In this document: positions 52,871 through 63,846 of the stretch, piece after piece
Layout of the letters: every line of letters starts with the position of its first letter
Numbering within the stretch: position 1 is the first letter of the stretch
Assembly: GCF_024206495.1 (NCBI RefSeq)
Contig: NZ_JAMBPQ010000008.1
Span: forward strand, 183,367-247,366
From: Paraburkholderia sp. CNPSo 3272
GTDB taxonomy: Bacteria; Pseudomonadota; Gammaproteobacteria; Burkholderiales; Burkholderiaceae
Length of the DNA stretch: 64,000 bases
Direction: 5' to 3'
Position numbers and translations under genes: made by a program
The notes under the pieces: model-generated
Database searches by the model: none
The model's input: the letters and a program-made list of their open reading frames with translations, nothing else
What the model was told of the DNA's origin: nothing

Positions 52871-52894
52871 AGCGACACGTCGCAGTCAATCAGA

Positions 52895-54385
<1,491 letters not shown>

Positions 54386-54414
54386 TCAGTTGAACGAATT
54401 CATGCTGCAACGAC

Positions 54415-55917
54415 TCACGCGCTTGCCACGCTCGGGCGCCGGCTCTTGCCGAGCTTCATCATCACGCCGTAGACGAGCGCCGCAATCGCGAGCCCCACGA
54501 ACCACGCATAGGTGTAAATACTTTTGAACGCGTCGGGCACGGAGGGAAACACATTCGGGAACGCGGTGTAGAGAAAGCCCGGCAGATTGGGCAGCACCCC
54601 TAAGACCAGCGCGACGACGGCCGCCGGGTTCCAGCCGTTCGAGTAGGCATATTCGCCGTTCTCCTCGAATAACTCGGCAGTATTCAGGCGCGTGCCGCGA
54701 ACGAGGAAGTAGTCGACGATGAGAATGCCCGCCACGGGGCCAAGCAGCGCCGAATAGCCGACGAGCCACGTGAAAATGTAGCCCTGCGTGGTGGCGAGAA
54801 TCTTCCACGGCATCATCACAATGGCGATACCCGCCGTGATGAGCCCACCGGCCTTGTACGAGATCGCCTTCGGCCAGAGGCTCGAAAAATCGTAGGCCGG
54901 CCCGACGAGATTCGCGGCGAGATTGCAGCACATCGTGTCGAGCGTGAGAATGACGAGTGCGATGCCGACGCCCACGCCTTCCATGCGGCTCGTGAGATCG
55001 ATGGGGTCCCAGATCGCCTTGCCGTAGATCACCACCGTGGCCGAAGTCACGACGACCGAGACCACCGAAAGCAGCGCCATCGGAATTGGCAGACCGATGG
55101 CCTGCCCCACGAACTGATCCTTTTGCGTTTTCGCGAAGCGCGTGAAATCGGGAATGTTGAGCGCGAGCGTGGCCCAGAAGCCCACCATGGCCGTGAGGCT
55201 CGGCCAGAACGTCGCCCAGAAAAGCCCCGCCTTCTTGCCGCCAGCGGCGAACTGGGAAGGCTGCGAGAGCATCGAGCCCACGCCGCCCGCCTTCGAACAG
55301 GCCCACCACACGAGCACCACGCACATCACGACCTTGATGGGCGCGGACCAGCTCTCGAGCCAGCGGATCGAATCGGTGCCGTGCAGAATGAAGTAGAGCT
55401 GCAGCACCCAGAACACAAGGAAGCACGCGCCCTGGCCGATCGAGATGCCGAGAAACGGCAGCGCGTCGCCCACCAGTGCGTTGTGCGTGAGGATATTCGC
55501 GAGCGTGTAGATGGCGCTGCCGCCAAGCCATGACTGGATACCGTACCAGCCGCACGCCACGATGGCGCGCAGCATGGCGGGCAGCTTCGCGCCCTGCGTG
55601 CCGAACGAGGAACGCACCAGCACCGCGTAGGGAATGCCGTATTTCGTGCCTGCGTGGCCGATCAGCAGCATCGGCACGAGCACGATGAGATTGCCGAGCA
55701 GCACCGTGAGCACGGACTGCCACGGCGACATCCCCTGCTCGGTGAGCCCGGCCGCGAGCATGTACGAGGCGATGTTCATCACCATGCCCACCCAGAGCGC
55801 GGCGAAGTGATACCAGCGCCACGTGCGTTGCGCTGCGCCGGTGGGCGCGAGATCGTCGTTGTATAACTCGCTTTCGGCGCGGCGCGCGCTGGCGTCGCCT
55901 GTCAATGGCTGACTCAT
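54415..55917 (-). CDS. NCS1 family pyrimidine/hydantoin permease
   Basis: A 500-residue NCS1-family symporter with about twelve membrane helices. Family motifs include NDDLAPTGAAQRTWRWYHFAALWVGM near the start (read in order), GTQGAKLPAMLRAIVACGWYGIQSW in helix 3, and ISYKAGGLITAGIAIVMMPW. It likely imports uracil, thymine or hydantoins with Na+ or H+. It sits between preA and hydA in the catabolic operon, which supports the pyrimidine substrate. Confidence 0.93.
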   Translation of the reverse strand: MSQPLTGDASARRAESELYNDDLAPTGAAQRTWRWYHFAALWVGMVMNIASYMLAAGLTEQGMSPWQSVLTVLLGNLIVLVPMLLIGHAGTKYGIPYAVLVRSSFGTQGAKLPAMLRAIVACGWYGIQSWLGGSAIYTLANILTHNALVGDALPFLGISIGQGACFLVFWVLQLYFILHGTDSIRWLESWSAPIKVVMCVVLVWWACSKAGGVGSMLSQPSQFAAGGKKAGLFWATFWPSLTAMVGFWATLALNIPDFTRFAKTQKDQFVGQAIGLPIPMALLSVVSVVVTSATVVIYGKAIWDPIDLTSRMEGVGVGIALVILTLDTMCCNLAANLVGPAYDFSSLWPKAISYKAGGLITAGIAIVMMPWKILATTQGYIFTWLVGYSALLGPVAGILIVDYFLVRGTRLNTAELFEENGEYAYSNGWNPAAVVALVLGVLPNLPGFLYTAFPNVFPSVPDAFKSIYTYAWFVGLAIAALVYGVMMKLGKSRRPSVASA

Positions 55918-55986
55918 GGTTGCAGTTCTCCGTGGCTTGTCGTTGGTCTGGTTCGGTTCGCTTCGGCTCAGTTCTGTTTCAATGCG

Positions 55987-57264
55987 TCAGGCGGCTTTCG
56001 GATCGGCCACGCGCGCCGGGTTGTTGGGATGCGTGGTCCAGTTCGCGTAGCGGCCCGAGTCGACGCGCTCCATCGTGATGCATTGGTCGACCGGGCAGAC
56101 ATGCATGCATAAATTGCACCCGACGCAGTTCGCGTCGACCACCTCGAAGTGACGCTTGCCGTCGCGCGTGGCGGTAATGGCCTGATGCGAGGTGTCCTCG
56201 CAGGCGATATGGCAGAGGCCACACTGGATGCAGCGGTCCTGATCGATGCGCGCCTTGATGTCGTAGTTCAGGTTCAGGTACTGCCAGTCGGTGACGTTGG
56301 GCACGGCGCGCCCGCGAATGGCGTCGAGATTCGCGTAGCCCCTGTCGTCCATCCAGTTGGAGAGGCCGTCAATCATATCGCTGACGATTCGGAATCCATA
56401 GTGCATTGCGGCGGTGCAAACCTGCACGCTTCCCGCGCCGAGCACGATAAATTCGGCCGCGTCGCGCCAGTCGGAAATGCCGCCGATGCCGGAGATGGGC
56501 AAGCCGTGCGTTTGCGGGTCGCGCGCGATTTCCGCGACCATGTGCAGCGCAATGGGCTTCGCTGCGGGACCGCAGTAGCCGCCGTGCGTGCCTTTTCCAT
56601 CCACGGTCGGCAGCGGCGCCATCACGTCGAGATCGACGCCCACGATCGAGTTGATCGTATTGATGAGCGAGACGCCGTCGGCGCCGCCCTTCATCGCCGC
56701 GCGCGCGCCTTGGCGTATGTCGGTCACGTTGGGCGTGAGTTTCACGAGGCACGGCAGGCGCGTGCCCTCCTTCACCCAGCGCGTGACCATTTCGATGTAT
56801 TCGGGCACCTGCCCCACGGCCGCGCCCATGCCGCGCTCGCTCATGCCATGCGGGCAGCCGAAATTCAGCTCCACCGCATCGGCGCCGGTATCTTCCACTT
56901 GCGGCAAGATCCACTTCCAGTCCTGCTCGGTGCACGGCACCATCAACGAGACGATGAGCGCCCGGTCTGGCCAGTCGCGCTTCACCTGCGCGATTTCCTT
57001 GAGGTTCACGTCGAGCGGGCGGTCGGTAATGAGCTCGATGTTGTTCAACCCCGCAATGCGCTGGCCGCGCCACGTGGTGGCGCCATAGCGCGAGCTCACG
57101 TTCACCACGTGCGGGTCGAGCCCGAGTGTTTTCCAGACCACGCCGCCCCAGCCCGCCTCGAAGGCGCGGTTGACGTTGTAGGCCTTGTCGGTGGGTGGCG
57201 CGGAGGCGAGCCAGAAAGGGTTCGGCGATTCAATGCCGGCAATCGTGCAGCGCAGGTCGGCCAT
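55987..57264 (-). CDS. preA: NAD-dependent dihydropyrimidine dehydrogenase subunit PreA
   Basis: A 425-residue FMN and iron-sulphur subunit that reduces uracil and thymine. The FMN barrel has the catalytic cysteine in LNFGCPHGMSERGMG near residue 135 and the GIGGISDW phosphate site near 235. Two C-terminal 4Fe-4S clusters are seen, CIQCGLCHIAC and CVGCNLCMHVC. With PreT it forms the NAD-linked enzyme that starts reductive pyrimidine breakdown. The start is the ATG at 57264 with AAGGAG nine bases before; 62 bases separate it from preT. Confidence 0.96.
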   Translation of the reverse strand: MADLRCTIAGIESPNPFWLASAPPTDKAYNVNRAFEAGWGGVVWKTLGLDPHVVNVSSRYGATTWRGQRIAGLNNIELITDRPLDVNLKEIAQVKRDWPDRALIVSLMVPCTEQDWKWILPQVEDTGADAVELNFGCPHGMSERGMGAAVGQVPEYIEMVTRWVKEGTRLPCLVKLTPNVTDIRQGARAAMKGGADGVSLINTINSIVGVDLDVMAPLPTVDGKGTHGGYCGPAAKPIALHMVAEIARDPQTHGLPISGIGGISDWRDAAEFIVLGAGSVQVCTAAMHYGFRIVSDMIDGLSNWMDDRGYANLDAIRGRAVPNVTDWQYLNLNYDIKARIDQDRCIQCGLCHIACEDTSHQAITATRDGKRHFEVVDANCVGCNLCMHVCPVDQCITMERVDSGRYANWTTHPNNPARVADPKAA

Positions 57265-57326
57265 GATGCAACTCCTTCGTATTATCTGGATTCGGTGTGT
57301 TGTTCGCCTGGAGAGAGCTGCGCAGT

Positions 57327-58721
57327 TCAAGCAGCCTTGACGGACTGACTCGCGAGATAGCGGTCGATCGCGCGCGCGGCGAGCTTGCCGTCCTGCACGG
57401 CCTGCACGGTGAGATCGGTTGCGCCATGGGCTGCGCAGTCGCCGCCTGCGAATACGCCTTCGATGGAGGTCGCACCCTCCGCATCCACGGCAATGCGCGC
57501 GCCGCCGGCGGTAAGCTGCAGCGCATCGAGGCCATCCAGACCTTCTGGCAAGAGCTTTTGGCCAATAGCTTTCAGGACCATGTCGGCTTCTACACGCACG
57601 ATCTCGCCGGTACCGCGCAACGTGCCGCCCGCATCGAGCGCCGTGCGCTCGAACTCCACGGCCTGCACGCAGGTGTCGCCGGTAATGCGCAGCGGCTTCA
57701 TCCATTCGACCAGCACCACGCCCTGCGCGCGTGCGAATTCCTGCTCGGCCCAGGTGGCGCTCATCTGCGCGGCGCCCCGGCGGTACGCTAGCGTGACCTG
57801 CTCCGCGCCCAGCTTGCGGCTTTGCACGGCAGCGTCGATGGCCGTATTGCCGCCGCCGATCACCACCACCTTGCGGCCCACCGCCAGCGTGGAAAGATCG
57901 TCGGCTTCGCGCAGGCGCGCAATAAATTCGACAGCATCGCGCACGCCGTCGAGCGCTTCGCCTTCAATGGCAAGCGCTTGCGTGCCGCCAAGGCCCGCGC
58001 CGATGAACACGGCGTCGTACGCGGCTCGCAATTCAGTAAGCGTGACGTCACGGCCAAGCCGCTGGCCCTGACGTAAATCGATCCCACCGATGGAAAGCAG
58101 CCATTGCACCTCGCGCTGCGCAAAATCGTCGACGACCTTGTACGCCGCGATGCCGTATTCGTTGAGCCCGCCTGGCTTCTCGCCCGCGTCGAACACGCTC
58201 ACTCGATGCCCGGCGAGCGCAAGCGTATGCGCGCAGGCGAGCCCCGCCGGTCCGGCCCCGACCACGGCAACGCGCCGTCCCGTCTCACTCGCGCGTTTGA
58301 AGAGCGGCGGCGCACCAGCGGCTTCGCGCGCCATCTGAAAGTCGGTGGCATGGCGCTGAAGAGCGCCGATCCTGACCGGTTCGCCATCCTGATGATTCCG
58401 GACGCACGCGCCTTCGCAGAGAATCTCAGTCGGGCACACGCGCGCACACGTGCCGCCTAGAGGATTCGCGCTCAATATGTCGCGCGCCGCGCCCTTGAGA
58501 TTGCCGTTGCCGATCTTGCGGATAAAGCCTGGAATGTCGATGGCGGTCGGGCAAGCCGCGACACACGGCGCGTCGTAACAATAATGGCAGCGGTCGGCGG
58601 CAATGACGGCTGCGTTGGGCGAGAGCGGCGGCGCGACGTCGGCAAAGTTGCAGCCAAGCTGTTCGGCCGTGAGGCGGCCAGGCGCGATGCCGTCGGCGGC
58701 ATTCGAGTTGGGCTGGGACAT
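57327..58721 (-). CDS. preT: NAD-dependent dihydropyrimidine dehydrogenase subunit PreT
   Basis: A 464-residue flavoprotein related to the small subunit of glutamate synthase. The N-terminal part binds two iron-sulphur clusters (CHYCYDAPCVAACP near residue 45, and CARVCPTEILCEGAC near 92). FAD motif GAGPAGLACAHTLALAG is near 155 and the NAD motif GGGNTAIDAA near 290. It passes electrons from NADH to PreA. It lies between the carbamoyl hydrolase gene (123 bases upstream) and preA. Confidence 0.95.
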   Translation of the reverse strand: MSQPNSNAADGIAPGRLTAEQLGCNFADVAPPLSPNAAVIAADRCHYCYDAPCVAACPTAIDIPGFIRKIGNGNLKGAARDILSANPLGGTCARVCPTEILCEGACVRNHQDGEPVRIGALQRHATDFQMAREAAGAPPLFKRASETGRRVAVVGAGPAGLACAHTLALAGHRVSVFDAGEKPGGLNEYGIAAYKVVDDFAQREVQWLLSIGGIDLRQGQRLGRDVTLTELRAAYDAVFIGAGLGGTQALAIEGEALDGVRDAVEFIARLREADDLSTLAVGRKVVVIGGGNTAIDAAVQSRKLGAEQVTLAYRRGAAQMSATWAEQEFARAQGVVLVEWMKPLRITGDTCVQAVEFERTALDAGGTLRGTGEIVRVEADMVLKAIGQKLLPEGLDGLDALQLTAGGARIAVDAEGATSIEGVFAGGDCAAHGATDLTVQAVQDGKLAARAIDRYLASQSVKAA

Positions 58722-58844
58722 CCGGATGCTCCTTGCGAGGCGAAACGCGGGTCCGCCGGCTGTGCGCGACGCGCGCAGCCGGTACGTGGGGAAATCGTGA
58801 AAGACAGCGCGGCTCTCAGGCCGCTTGCTTTGGCGCCAAAGGCG

Positions 58845-60110
58845 TCAGCCGGTTTCGCTCGCGCGTTCGAGCATAGCGTGCAGCAGCACGTTCGCGCCTG
58901 CCTCGATCCATTCGATCGTCGCGTCCTCGACCTCGTTGTGGCTGATGCCGTCGATGCATGGCACGAACACCATCGAAGTCGGCGCGACCGTCGCGAGATA
59001 GCACGCGTCGTGGCCCGCGCCCGAAACGATCTCGCGGTTCGAGTAGCCAAAGCGCTCCGCCGCCGCGCGCACGGAGTTCACGCAGGCCTTGTCGAACGGC
59101 ACTGGTGCGTAGTAGAAAATCTGCTCGACCTGCGTTTCGAGCTTGCCTTGTTCGGCAATCCTTTCGATTCCTTCGCGCAACTCGGCGTCCATCTGCGCGA
59201 GCACGTCGTCCTGGGGATGGCGGAAATCGATGGTAAAGAAGACGCGGCCCGGAATCACGTTGCGCGAATTCGGATGCACCTGCATCATGCCGACCGTCGC
59301 GCAGGCTAGCGGCGCGTGGCGCAGGCCAATTTCGTTGACGAGTTGCACGACACGCGAGGCGCCCAGCAGCGCGTCGCGGCGGCGCGGCATGGGCGTCGGT
59401 CCCGCGTGCGCTTCCTGCCCTGTGAGCACGACTTCGTACCAGCGCTGGCCCTGCGCGTCCGTGACGACGCCGATAGTTTTGTTTTCGGCTTCGAGTATCG
59501 GCCCCTGCTCGATATGCAGTTCGAACGCCGCGTGAATCTTGCGCCCGCCGCACGGCAGTTCGCCCGCGTAGCCGATGCGCTGCAATTCCTCGCCGATCGT
59601 CTTGCCGTCGATATCCTTGCGCGAGAGACCGTAGTCGAGCGTGAAGACGCCCGCGAACACGCCGGATGCGACCATGGCCGGCGCGAAACGCGAGCCTTCC
59701 TCGTTGGTCCAGATCACGGTTTCGACGGGGCGCTCGGTTTGAATGCCGTGATCGTTGAGCGAGCGGATCACCTCGAGTCCGCCGAGCACGCCATAGATGC
59801 CGTCAAAGCGGCCGCCAGTGGGCTGGGAATCGGCGTGCGAGCCGGTCATCACCGGCGGCAGGTCGTTGTTGCGCCCCGCGCGGCGCATGAACACGTTGCC
59901 CATCTGGTCGACGCTCACCGCGCAGCCGGCCTCTTTCGCCCATTGCACGATGAGATCGCGCCCTCTCTTGTCGAGATCCGTGAGCGCGAGACGGCACACG
60001 CCGCCCTTGGGCGTGGCGCCGATTTTCGCCATCTCCATCAGGCTGTCCCACAAACGCTGGCCGTTCACGTGAATCGCGGTCGTCAGCGCGGCTTCGCTTA
60101 CTGCGTTCAT
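58845..60110 (-). CDS. Zn-dependent N-carbamoyl amino acid hydrolase (beta-ureidopropionase type)
   Basis: A 421-residue M20-family amidase that removes the carbamoyl group from N-carbamoyl-beta-alanine or related products, the last step of reductive pyrimidine breakdown. Metal and dimer motifs seen are TGSHADSQPTGGRFDGIYGV near residue 87, NEEGSRFAPAM near 130 with the catalytic Glu, ELHIEQGPILE near 190, and GAGHDACYLA near 365. It is the first gene of the operon. The start has AGGAGGAACGC before ATG. A longer frame upstream lacks support. Confidence 0.93.
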   Translation of the reverse strand: MNAVSEAALTTAIHVNGQRLWDSLMEMAKIGATPKGGVCRLALTDLDKRGRDLIVQWAKEAGCAVSVDQMGNVFMRRAGRNNDLPPVMTGSHADSQPTGGRFDGIYGVLGGLEVIRSLNDHGIQTERPVETVIWTNEEGSRFAPAMVASGVFAGVFTLDYGLSRKDIDGKTIGEELQRIGYAGELPCGGRKIHAAFELHIEQGPILEAENKTIGVVTDAQGQRWYEVVLTGQEAHAGPTPMPRRRDALLGASRVVQLVNEIGLRHAPLACATVGMMQVHPNSRNVIPGRVFFTIDFRHPQDDVLAQMDAELREGIERIAEQGKLETQVEQIFYYAPVPFDKACVNSVRAAAERFGYSNREIVSGAGHDACYLATVAPTSMVFVPCIDGISHNEVEDATIEWIEAGANVLLHAMLERASETG

Positions 60111-60456
60111 GCGTTCCTCCTGTCCGTGTTCGTCAAACGTGCATTCGTGCCACCTTCTGGGGCGGGAGGGGCCATGGCGGTGCACGCTCGAATGGCGCGC
60201 CGCGACTCCCGAAACCTCGCTCCGCGAATCCTGTCCGATTGGACAGGTTGTAGACGATAAACTTTGCGAATTCAATGCGGTGTTACCAGCGAGAAGCGTG
60301 CCATCGATGCTGCAGTGCGCGAAAACGCCCCCGCGCTTCAGCGCGTTTTCCCCAAGGGCGGTGAATGCACGAGGCGCTTACATCGTGACTACAATGAAGC
60401 CGACATGGGCGCGCCCGCCGTGCGCCGCCTTTTCCCTTCTGAACGGACCGACCATC
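60111..60456. promoter_or_regulatory. Divergent promoter region of the pyrimidine operon
   Basis: A 346-base gap between the hydrolase and TetR starts with no gene. It carries the palindrome at 60230-60247 and should contain both divergent promoters. Reading frames through it join the neighbours' frames without ribosome sites. Confidence 0.6.
60230..60247. promoter_or_regulatory. Palindromic operator candidate for the TetR regulator
   Basis: CCTGTCC-GATT-GGACAGG has perfect seven-base arms and a four-base centre. It lies between the divergent pyrimidine operon and its RutR-like regulator. Its layout (TGNCC-N4-GGNCA) resembles the TTGACCA-N2-TGGTCAA type bound by RutR of E. coli, though the bases differ. 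Confidence 0.7.
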
Positions 60457-61176
60457 ATGCGCGACGACGAACCCACCACGCGAGCCGCGACCCACGCGAT
60501 GCGAGGCACGGCGCACGAACGGGAGGCCGCTGACGCAACGCACAAGCCGCGCCGCCGCAAAGCCGCCATTCGCGAGTCGAACGAAGCGCATCTGCTCGCC
60601 TGCGCGGAGGCCGTGTTCGCCGAGCGCGGCTTCGAAGGCGCGAGCACGGCGCTGATCGCGGAGCGCGCGGGCCTGCCCAAGGCCAATCTGCACTACTACT
60701 TCCCGACCAAGCTCGCGCTCTACTGGCGCGTGCTCGACGATCTGTTCGAGGAATGGAACGCCGCCGCCAATACCTTCGACGCGAGCGACGATCCGGTCGA
60801 GGCCATTGGCGGCTACGTGCGCGCGAAGATGGAACTCTCGCGGCGCAGACCGCTCGGGTCGAAGGTGTGGGCGAACGAGATCATTAGCGGGGCGACGCAT
60901 ATGCAGGACATCCTGCTCAAGCGTGTGAAGCCGTGGATGGAAACGCGCGTGAAGCTGATCGATCGCTGGATCGCGGAAGGATTGCTCGCACCCGTCGATC
61001 CGAAAACGCTGCTTTTCATGATCTGGGCGACCACGCAGCACTACGCCGATTTCGAGGCGCAAATTCGCGCGCTCTCGGGCAAGCGCGCGCTTTCATCGGC
61101 GGGGTTCGAGGCAAGCACCGAGGAAGTGGTGCGCTTGATTTTGCGCGCGAGCGGCGCGCGCTCGCCTGGGCGTTGA
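60457..61176 (+). CDS. TetR family regulator, RutR-like
   Basis: A 239-residue TetR regulator. A basic, disordered N-terminal 45 residues precede the helix-turn-helix (AAIRESNEAHLLACAEAVFAERGF, in order, then TALIAERAGLPKANLHYYFPTK) at about residues 50-95. The C-terminal domain has KVWANEIISGATHMQD, a hallmark of RutR/TetR_C_3 proteins that sense uracil. Divergent from the pyrimidine catabolism operon, it is very likely its regulator. The start is uncertain: ATG at 60457 lacks a strong ribosome site, and an upstream in-frame ATG at 60394 would lengthen the leader. Confidence 0.9.
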   Translation: MRDDEPTTRAATHAMRGTAHEREAADATHKPRRRKAAIRESNEAHLLACAEAVFAERGFEGASTALIAERAGLPKANLHYYFPTKLALYWRVLDDLFEEWNAAANTFDASDDPVEAIGGYVRAKMELSRRRPLGSKVWANEIISGATHMQDILLKRVKPWMETRVKLIDRWIAEGLLAPVDPKTLLFMIWATTQHYADFEAQIRALSGKRALSSAGFEASTEEVVRLILRASGARSPGR

Positions 61177-61302
61177 ACGAAGCGGCGCCGTGTGCCGCTC
61201 GCTCCGAGGATCTGCGCTGCTACGTGCTCCTGATTATCTTCCGGTGACCAATACGCGCTGATGCGCACTGAATCATTCGCTGCGCATCCTTTATCGAATC
61301 CA

Positions 61303-61314
61303 TGAACCGGTTCA
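61303..61314. promoter_or_regulatory. 12-base palindrome upstream of the beta-propeller gene
   Basis: TGAACCGGTTCA is perfectly symmetric, about 145 bases before the start of the exported propeller-like gene. It could be an operator. It may also be chance, as it is short. Confidence 0.35.
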
Positions 61315-61459
61315 AACGCTGATCACGATTTACTGACTACACTCCAGATACACGCGCTCATACAGCACGACTCTCGATCGCGGCGTGGCTTCTACATCGG
61401 TCACTTTATGCGCCGCGATTCACGCCATCGCGGCGCGATGTCTATGGGAAGCCCAGCGC

Positions 61460-63445
61460 ATGTTCAAGGACCGGATTCGCGCAGCGTTGCTGGGGCTTTT
61501 CGTCGTCGCCATTGCGCCTTCCGGTCATGCGCAATACACGACCGACTGGCTCGCCAACAGCTTCGGCACACTCGCCGCACACGTCGGCAACGGCGCGCGC
61601 TCGATGTGGGTCGCGCCCGAAGGTGTCATCTATACGTCATCACGCTGGGACGAAAACGCGGGTGGCGTCGCGCTCTACGAGAACGGGGCAACGCTCGGCA
61701 CCATCGGCGCGCACGACGAGTTCCAGGGCAGTGCAATCACGGGCAACGCGACGTCGATTTTCGTCGCGCTCGGTTATAGCCGGGCGTTCGGCAGCGGGTC
61801 GGTGGGCCGCTACAACCGAAGCTCGAACACACGCGAGCTTCGCATTGCCGTGAGCACGTGGACCGGCATCCAGAACGCGGACGTGATCACCGGCCTTGCG
61901 ACTACGGGCACACTCCTCTACGCCAGCGACTATTACGGCAACCGCGTACGAGTGTTCACGACCGACGGCGTCTGGCAGCGCGACATCGACGTCCAGCAAC
62001 CCGGCGCACTCGCGGTTGACGGTGCTGGCAACGTCTGGGTCGCGCGCGCAAACACCGGCGTGATCGCGCAGTTCAGCCCGGCTGGCGCGCCGATGAACAC
62101 AGTCCAGATGGCCGCGGGCGCCCGGCCGTCGGCACTCCATTTCGACGCGCCGACGAACCAGCTGCTGGTTGGCGACGAGGGGCCCGACATGAACATCAAG
62201 TGTTATGCCCTGACCGGGGTGCCGGCGCTGGTCGGCACGTTCGGCGTCCAGGGCGGCTATCTCGACGCCACGACGGGCATCAGGGGGCAGGTCGGCGACA
62301 AGCGCTTCACGCGCGTCGCCGGTATCGGCAAGGATGCCGCTGGCAATCTGTACGTGCTCAACAACGCATGGGGCGGCGACTGTGACCTCGGCCGCAACGG
62401 CAGCACCGACATTCATTCGTACAACTCATCGGGCACGCTGCAGTGGACTTTGCAGGCTCTCAACTTCGAGGCGATCGCGGCGCCCGACCCGGCAACCGAT
62501 GGCGCGGACTTCTACAGCGGCAACACCATCTATACGGGTACATCGGGCGGCACGTTCGTTGCAAACACGATTGATCCGTTCAGCTGGCCGAACGACCCGC
62601 GCCTAAACATGAACGACTATCAGCGCGGCCAGCTGTTCGGGCAACTCGTGGTGGTGAGCGGAAACCGCATTCTCGTCGCCTCCGGGCAGAATCCCGACAC
62701 GTTCAACTTCTTTCATTTCCAGCCGTCGAGCGGGTACATTGCCGTTCCCGACGGCTCGATCCCGGGCAAGGCGTTCAATACGAATACGAAGGTGACAGCC
62801 GGCTTCGCGATCGACGGCAATGGCGACGTCTGGGCCGGCCTCGGCCGGACCAACCAGATCTACCACTACCCGCTGACCGGCTTCGACGCGAACGGCAAGC
62901 CATCATGGGGAGCCGCCAGCGCGATCCAGATCCCGCGGACCGTGCGCCCGCTCACGCGCATCATCTATCAGTCGGACAGCGACACGATGATCCTCGCGCA
63001 AGGCATTGCCGGGAGTTGGGACTGGACAGCCATGAACGGACACATCGAGATCTATCACGGCTGGAAAGCGGGCAACATGAGCGCGCCGGGCCCGGTGATC
63101 GATCTCACCAGCGCGAATCCGAAATCGATCGCGGCGGCGGGCCACTACCTGTTCGTGGGCTATGTGCATACGGTGCCGAATATCGACGTATTCGATCTCG
63201 ACACCGGCAGTCTCGTCGCGACGTTAACGAACTCGAACCCGACTGCGATGGATGTGGGCAACGACGTGGATTCAATGTACGGCCTGCGTGCGTACCTGCG
63301 CTCGACCGGCGAATACGTCGTGACCAAAGACAATTACAACGGATCGAGCGTCGTTGTTTATCACTGGCACCCGAGACGACTGTCCTTAGGACATTCCGCC
63401 GGGCCTGACCCCGCCCGGGCGGGACGTAGTCGACTTCTCTCCTGA
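61460..63445 (+). CDS. Exported NHL/beta-propeller-like protein
   Basis: A 661-residue secreted protein. A signal peptide ends near residue 25 (FVVAIAPSGHA). The mature part shows repeated four-stranded blades of NHL/SMP-30-like type: DGAGNVWVARANTGVIAQF near residue 195, GKDAAGNLYVLNNAWGG near 290 and DGNGDVWAGLGRTNQIYHY near 455, each followed by Tyr/Phe-rich strands. Such proteins are mostly of unknown function. The last 25 residues after VVVYHWHP are Arg/Pro-rich and unlike the rest; the original C-terminus may have been altered. The start at 61460 gives a fitting signal peptide. Confidence 0.82.
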   Translation: MFKDRIRAALLGLFVVAIAPSGHAQYTTDWLANSFGTLAAHVGNGARSMWVAPEGVIYTSSRWDENAGGVALYENGATLGTIGAHDEFQGSAITGNATSIFVALGYSRAFGSGSVGRYNRSSNTRELRIAVSTWTGIQNADVITGLATTGTLLYASDYYGNRVRVFTTDGVWQRDIDVQQPGALAVDGAGNVWVARANTGVIAQFSPAGAPMNTVQMAAGARPSALHFDAPTNQLLVGDEGPDMNIKCYALTGVPALVGTFGVQGGYLDATTGIRGQVGDKRFTRVAGIGKDAAGNLYVLNNAWGGDCDLGRNGSTDIHSYNSSGTLQWTLQALNFEAIAAPDPATDGADFYSGNTIYTGTSGGTFVANTIDPFSWPNDPRLNMNDYQRGQLFGQLVVVSGNRILVASGQNPDTFNFFHFQPSSGYIAVPDGSIPGKAFNTNTKVTAGFAIDGNGDVWAGLGRTNQIYHYPLTGFDANGKPSWGAASAIQIPRTVRPLTRIIYQSDSDTMILAQGIAGSWDWTAMNGHIEIYHGWKAGNMSAPGPVIDLTSANPKSIAAAGHYLFVGYVHTVPNIDVFDLDTGSLVATLTNSNPTAMDVGNDVDSMYGLRAYLRSTGEYVVTKDNYNGSSVVVYHWHPRRLSLGHSAGPDPARAGRSRLLS

Positions 63446-63846
63446 CTACTCGCGTATGCCGAAAGCGCTTTGTTTTGCCCAAACCAACGCCATTCGCTAG
63501 CATTTCTTCGCCAACCTGACCCATCCCATCTGCTAGCCCGGAAAATCCACCTATAGGCTATGTCGTTGACTGAGACGGCAACTCATACGAACGGTATTGA
63601 TTCGTCATGCGAATCAACTGAGTGTAGACGTAGCTTTCTGACCACGGTGTTTCGCAGCGATACGCCATTGCGTTCCGCTTATGCGAGGCGGCGTCGCAAT
63701 GAATTTCTTCTGAATCAGGCGGGCGAGACGTACCCGGGGGAGCGCGTTGGGGTACATCACTTGCGGGCCTGATGACAACGTGCGGAGCGGTTTTGCGCGG
63801 CCAAGCCAGGCATTTGAAGCGGCTTGCGCGAGAAATAGGGGGAACG
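63446..63846. other. Intergenic region, no gene seen
   Basis: About 400 bases without a convincing gene. GC content is lower than the neighbours around 63540-63700. Two open frames (63560-63772 on plus, 63614-63859 on minus) have no ribosome site and no recognisable product. A promoter for the Gly-rich gene should lie near its right end. Confidence 0.5.
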
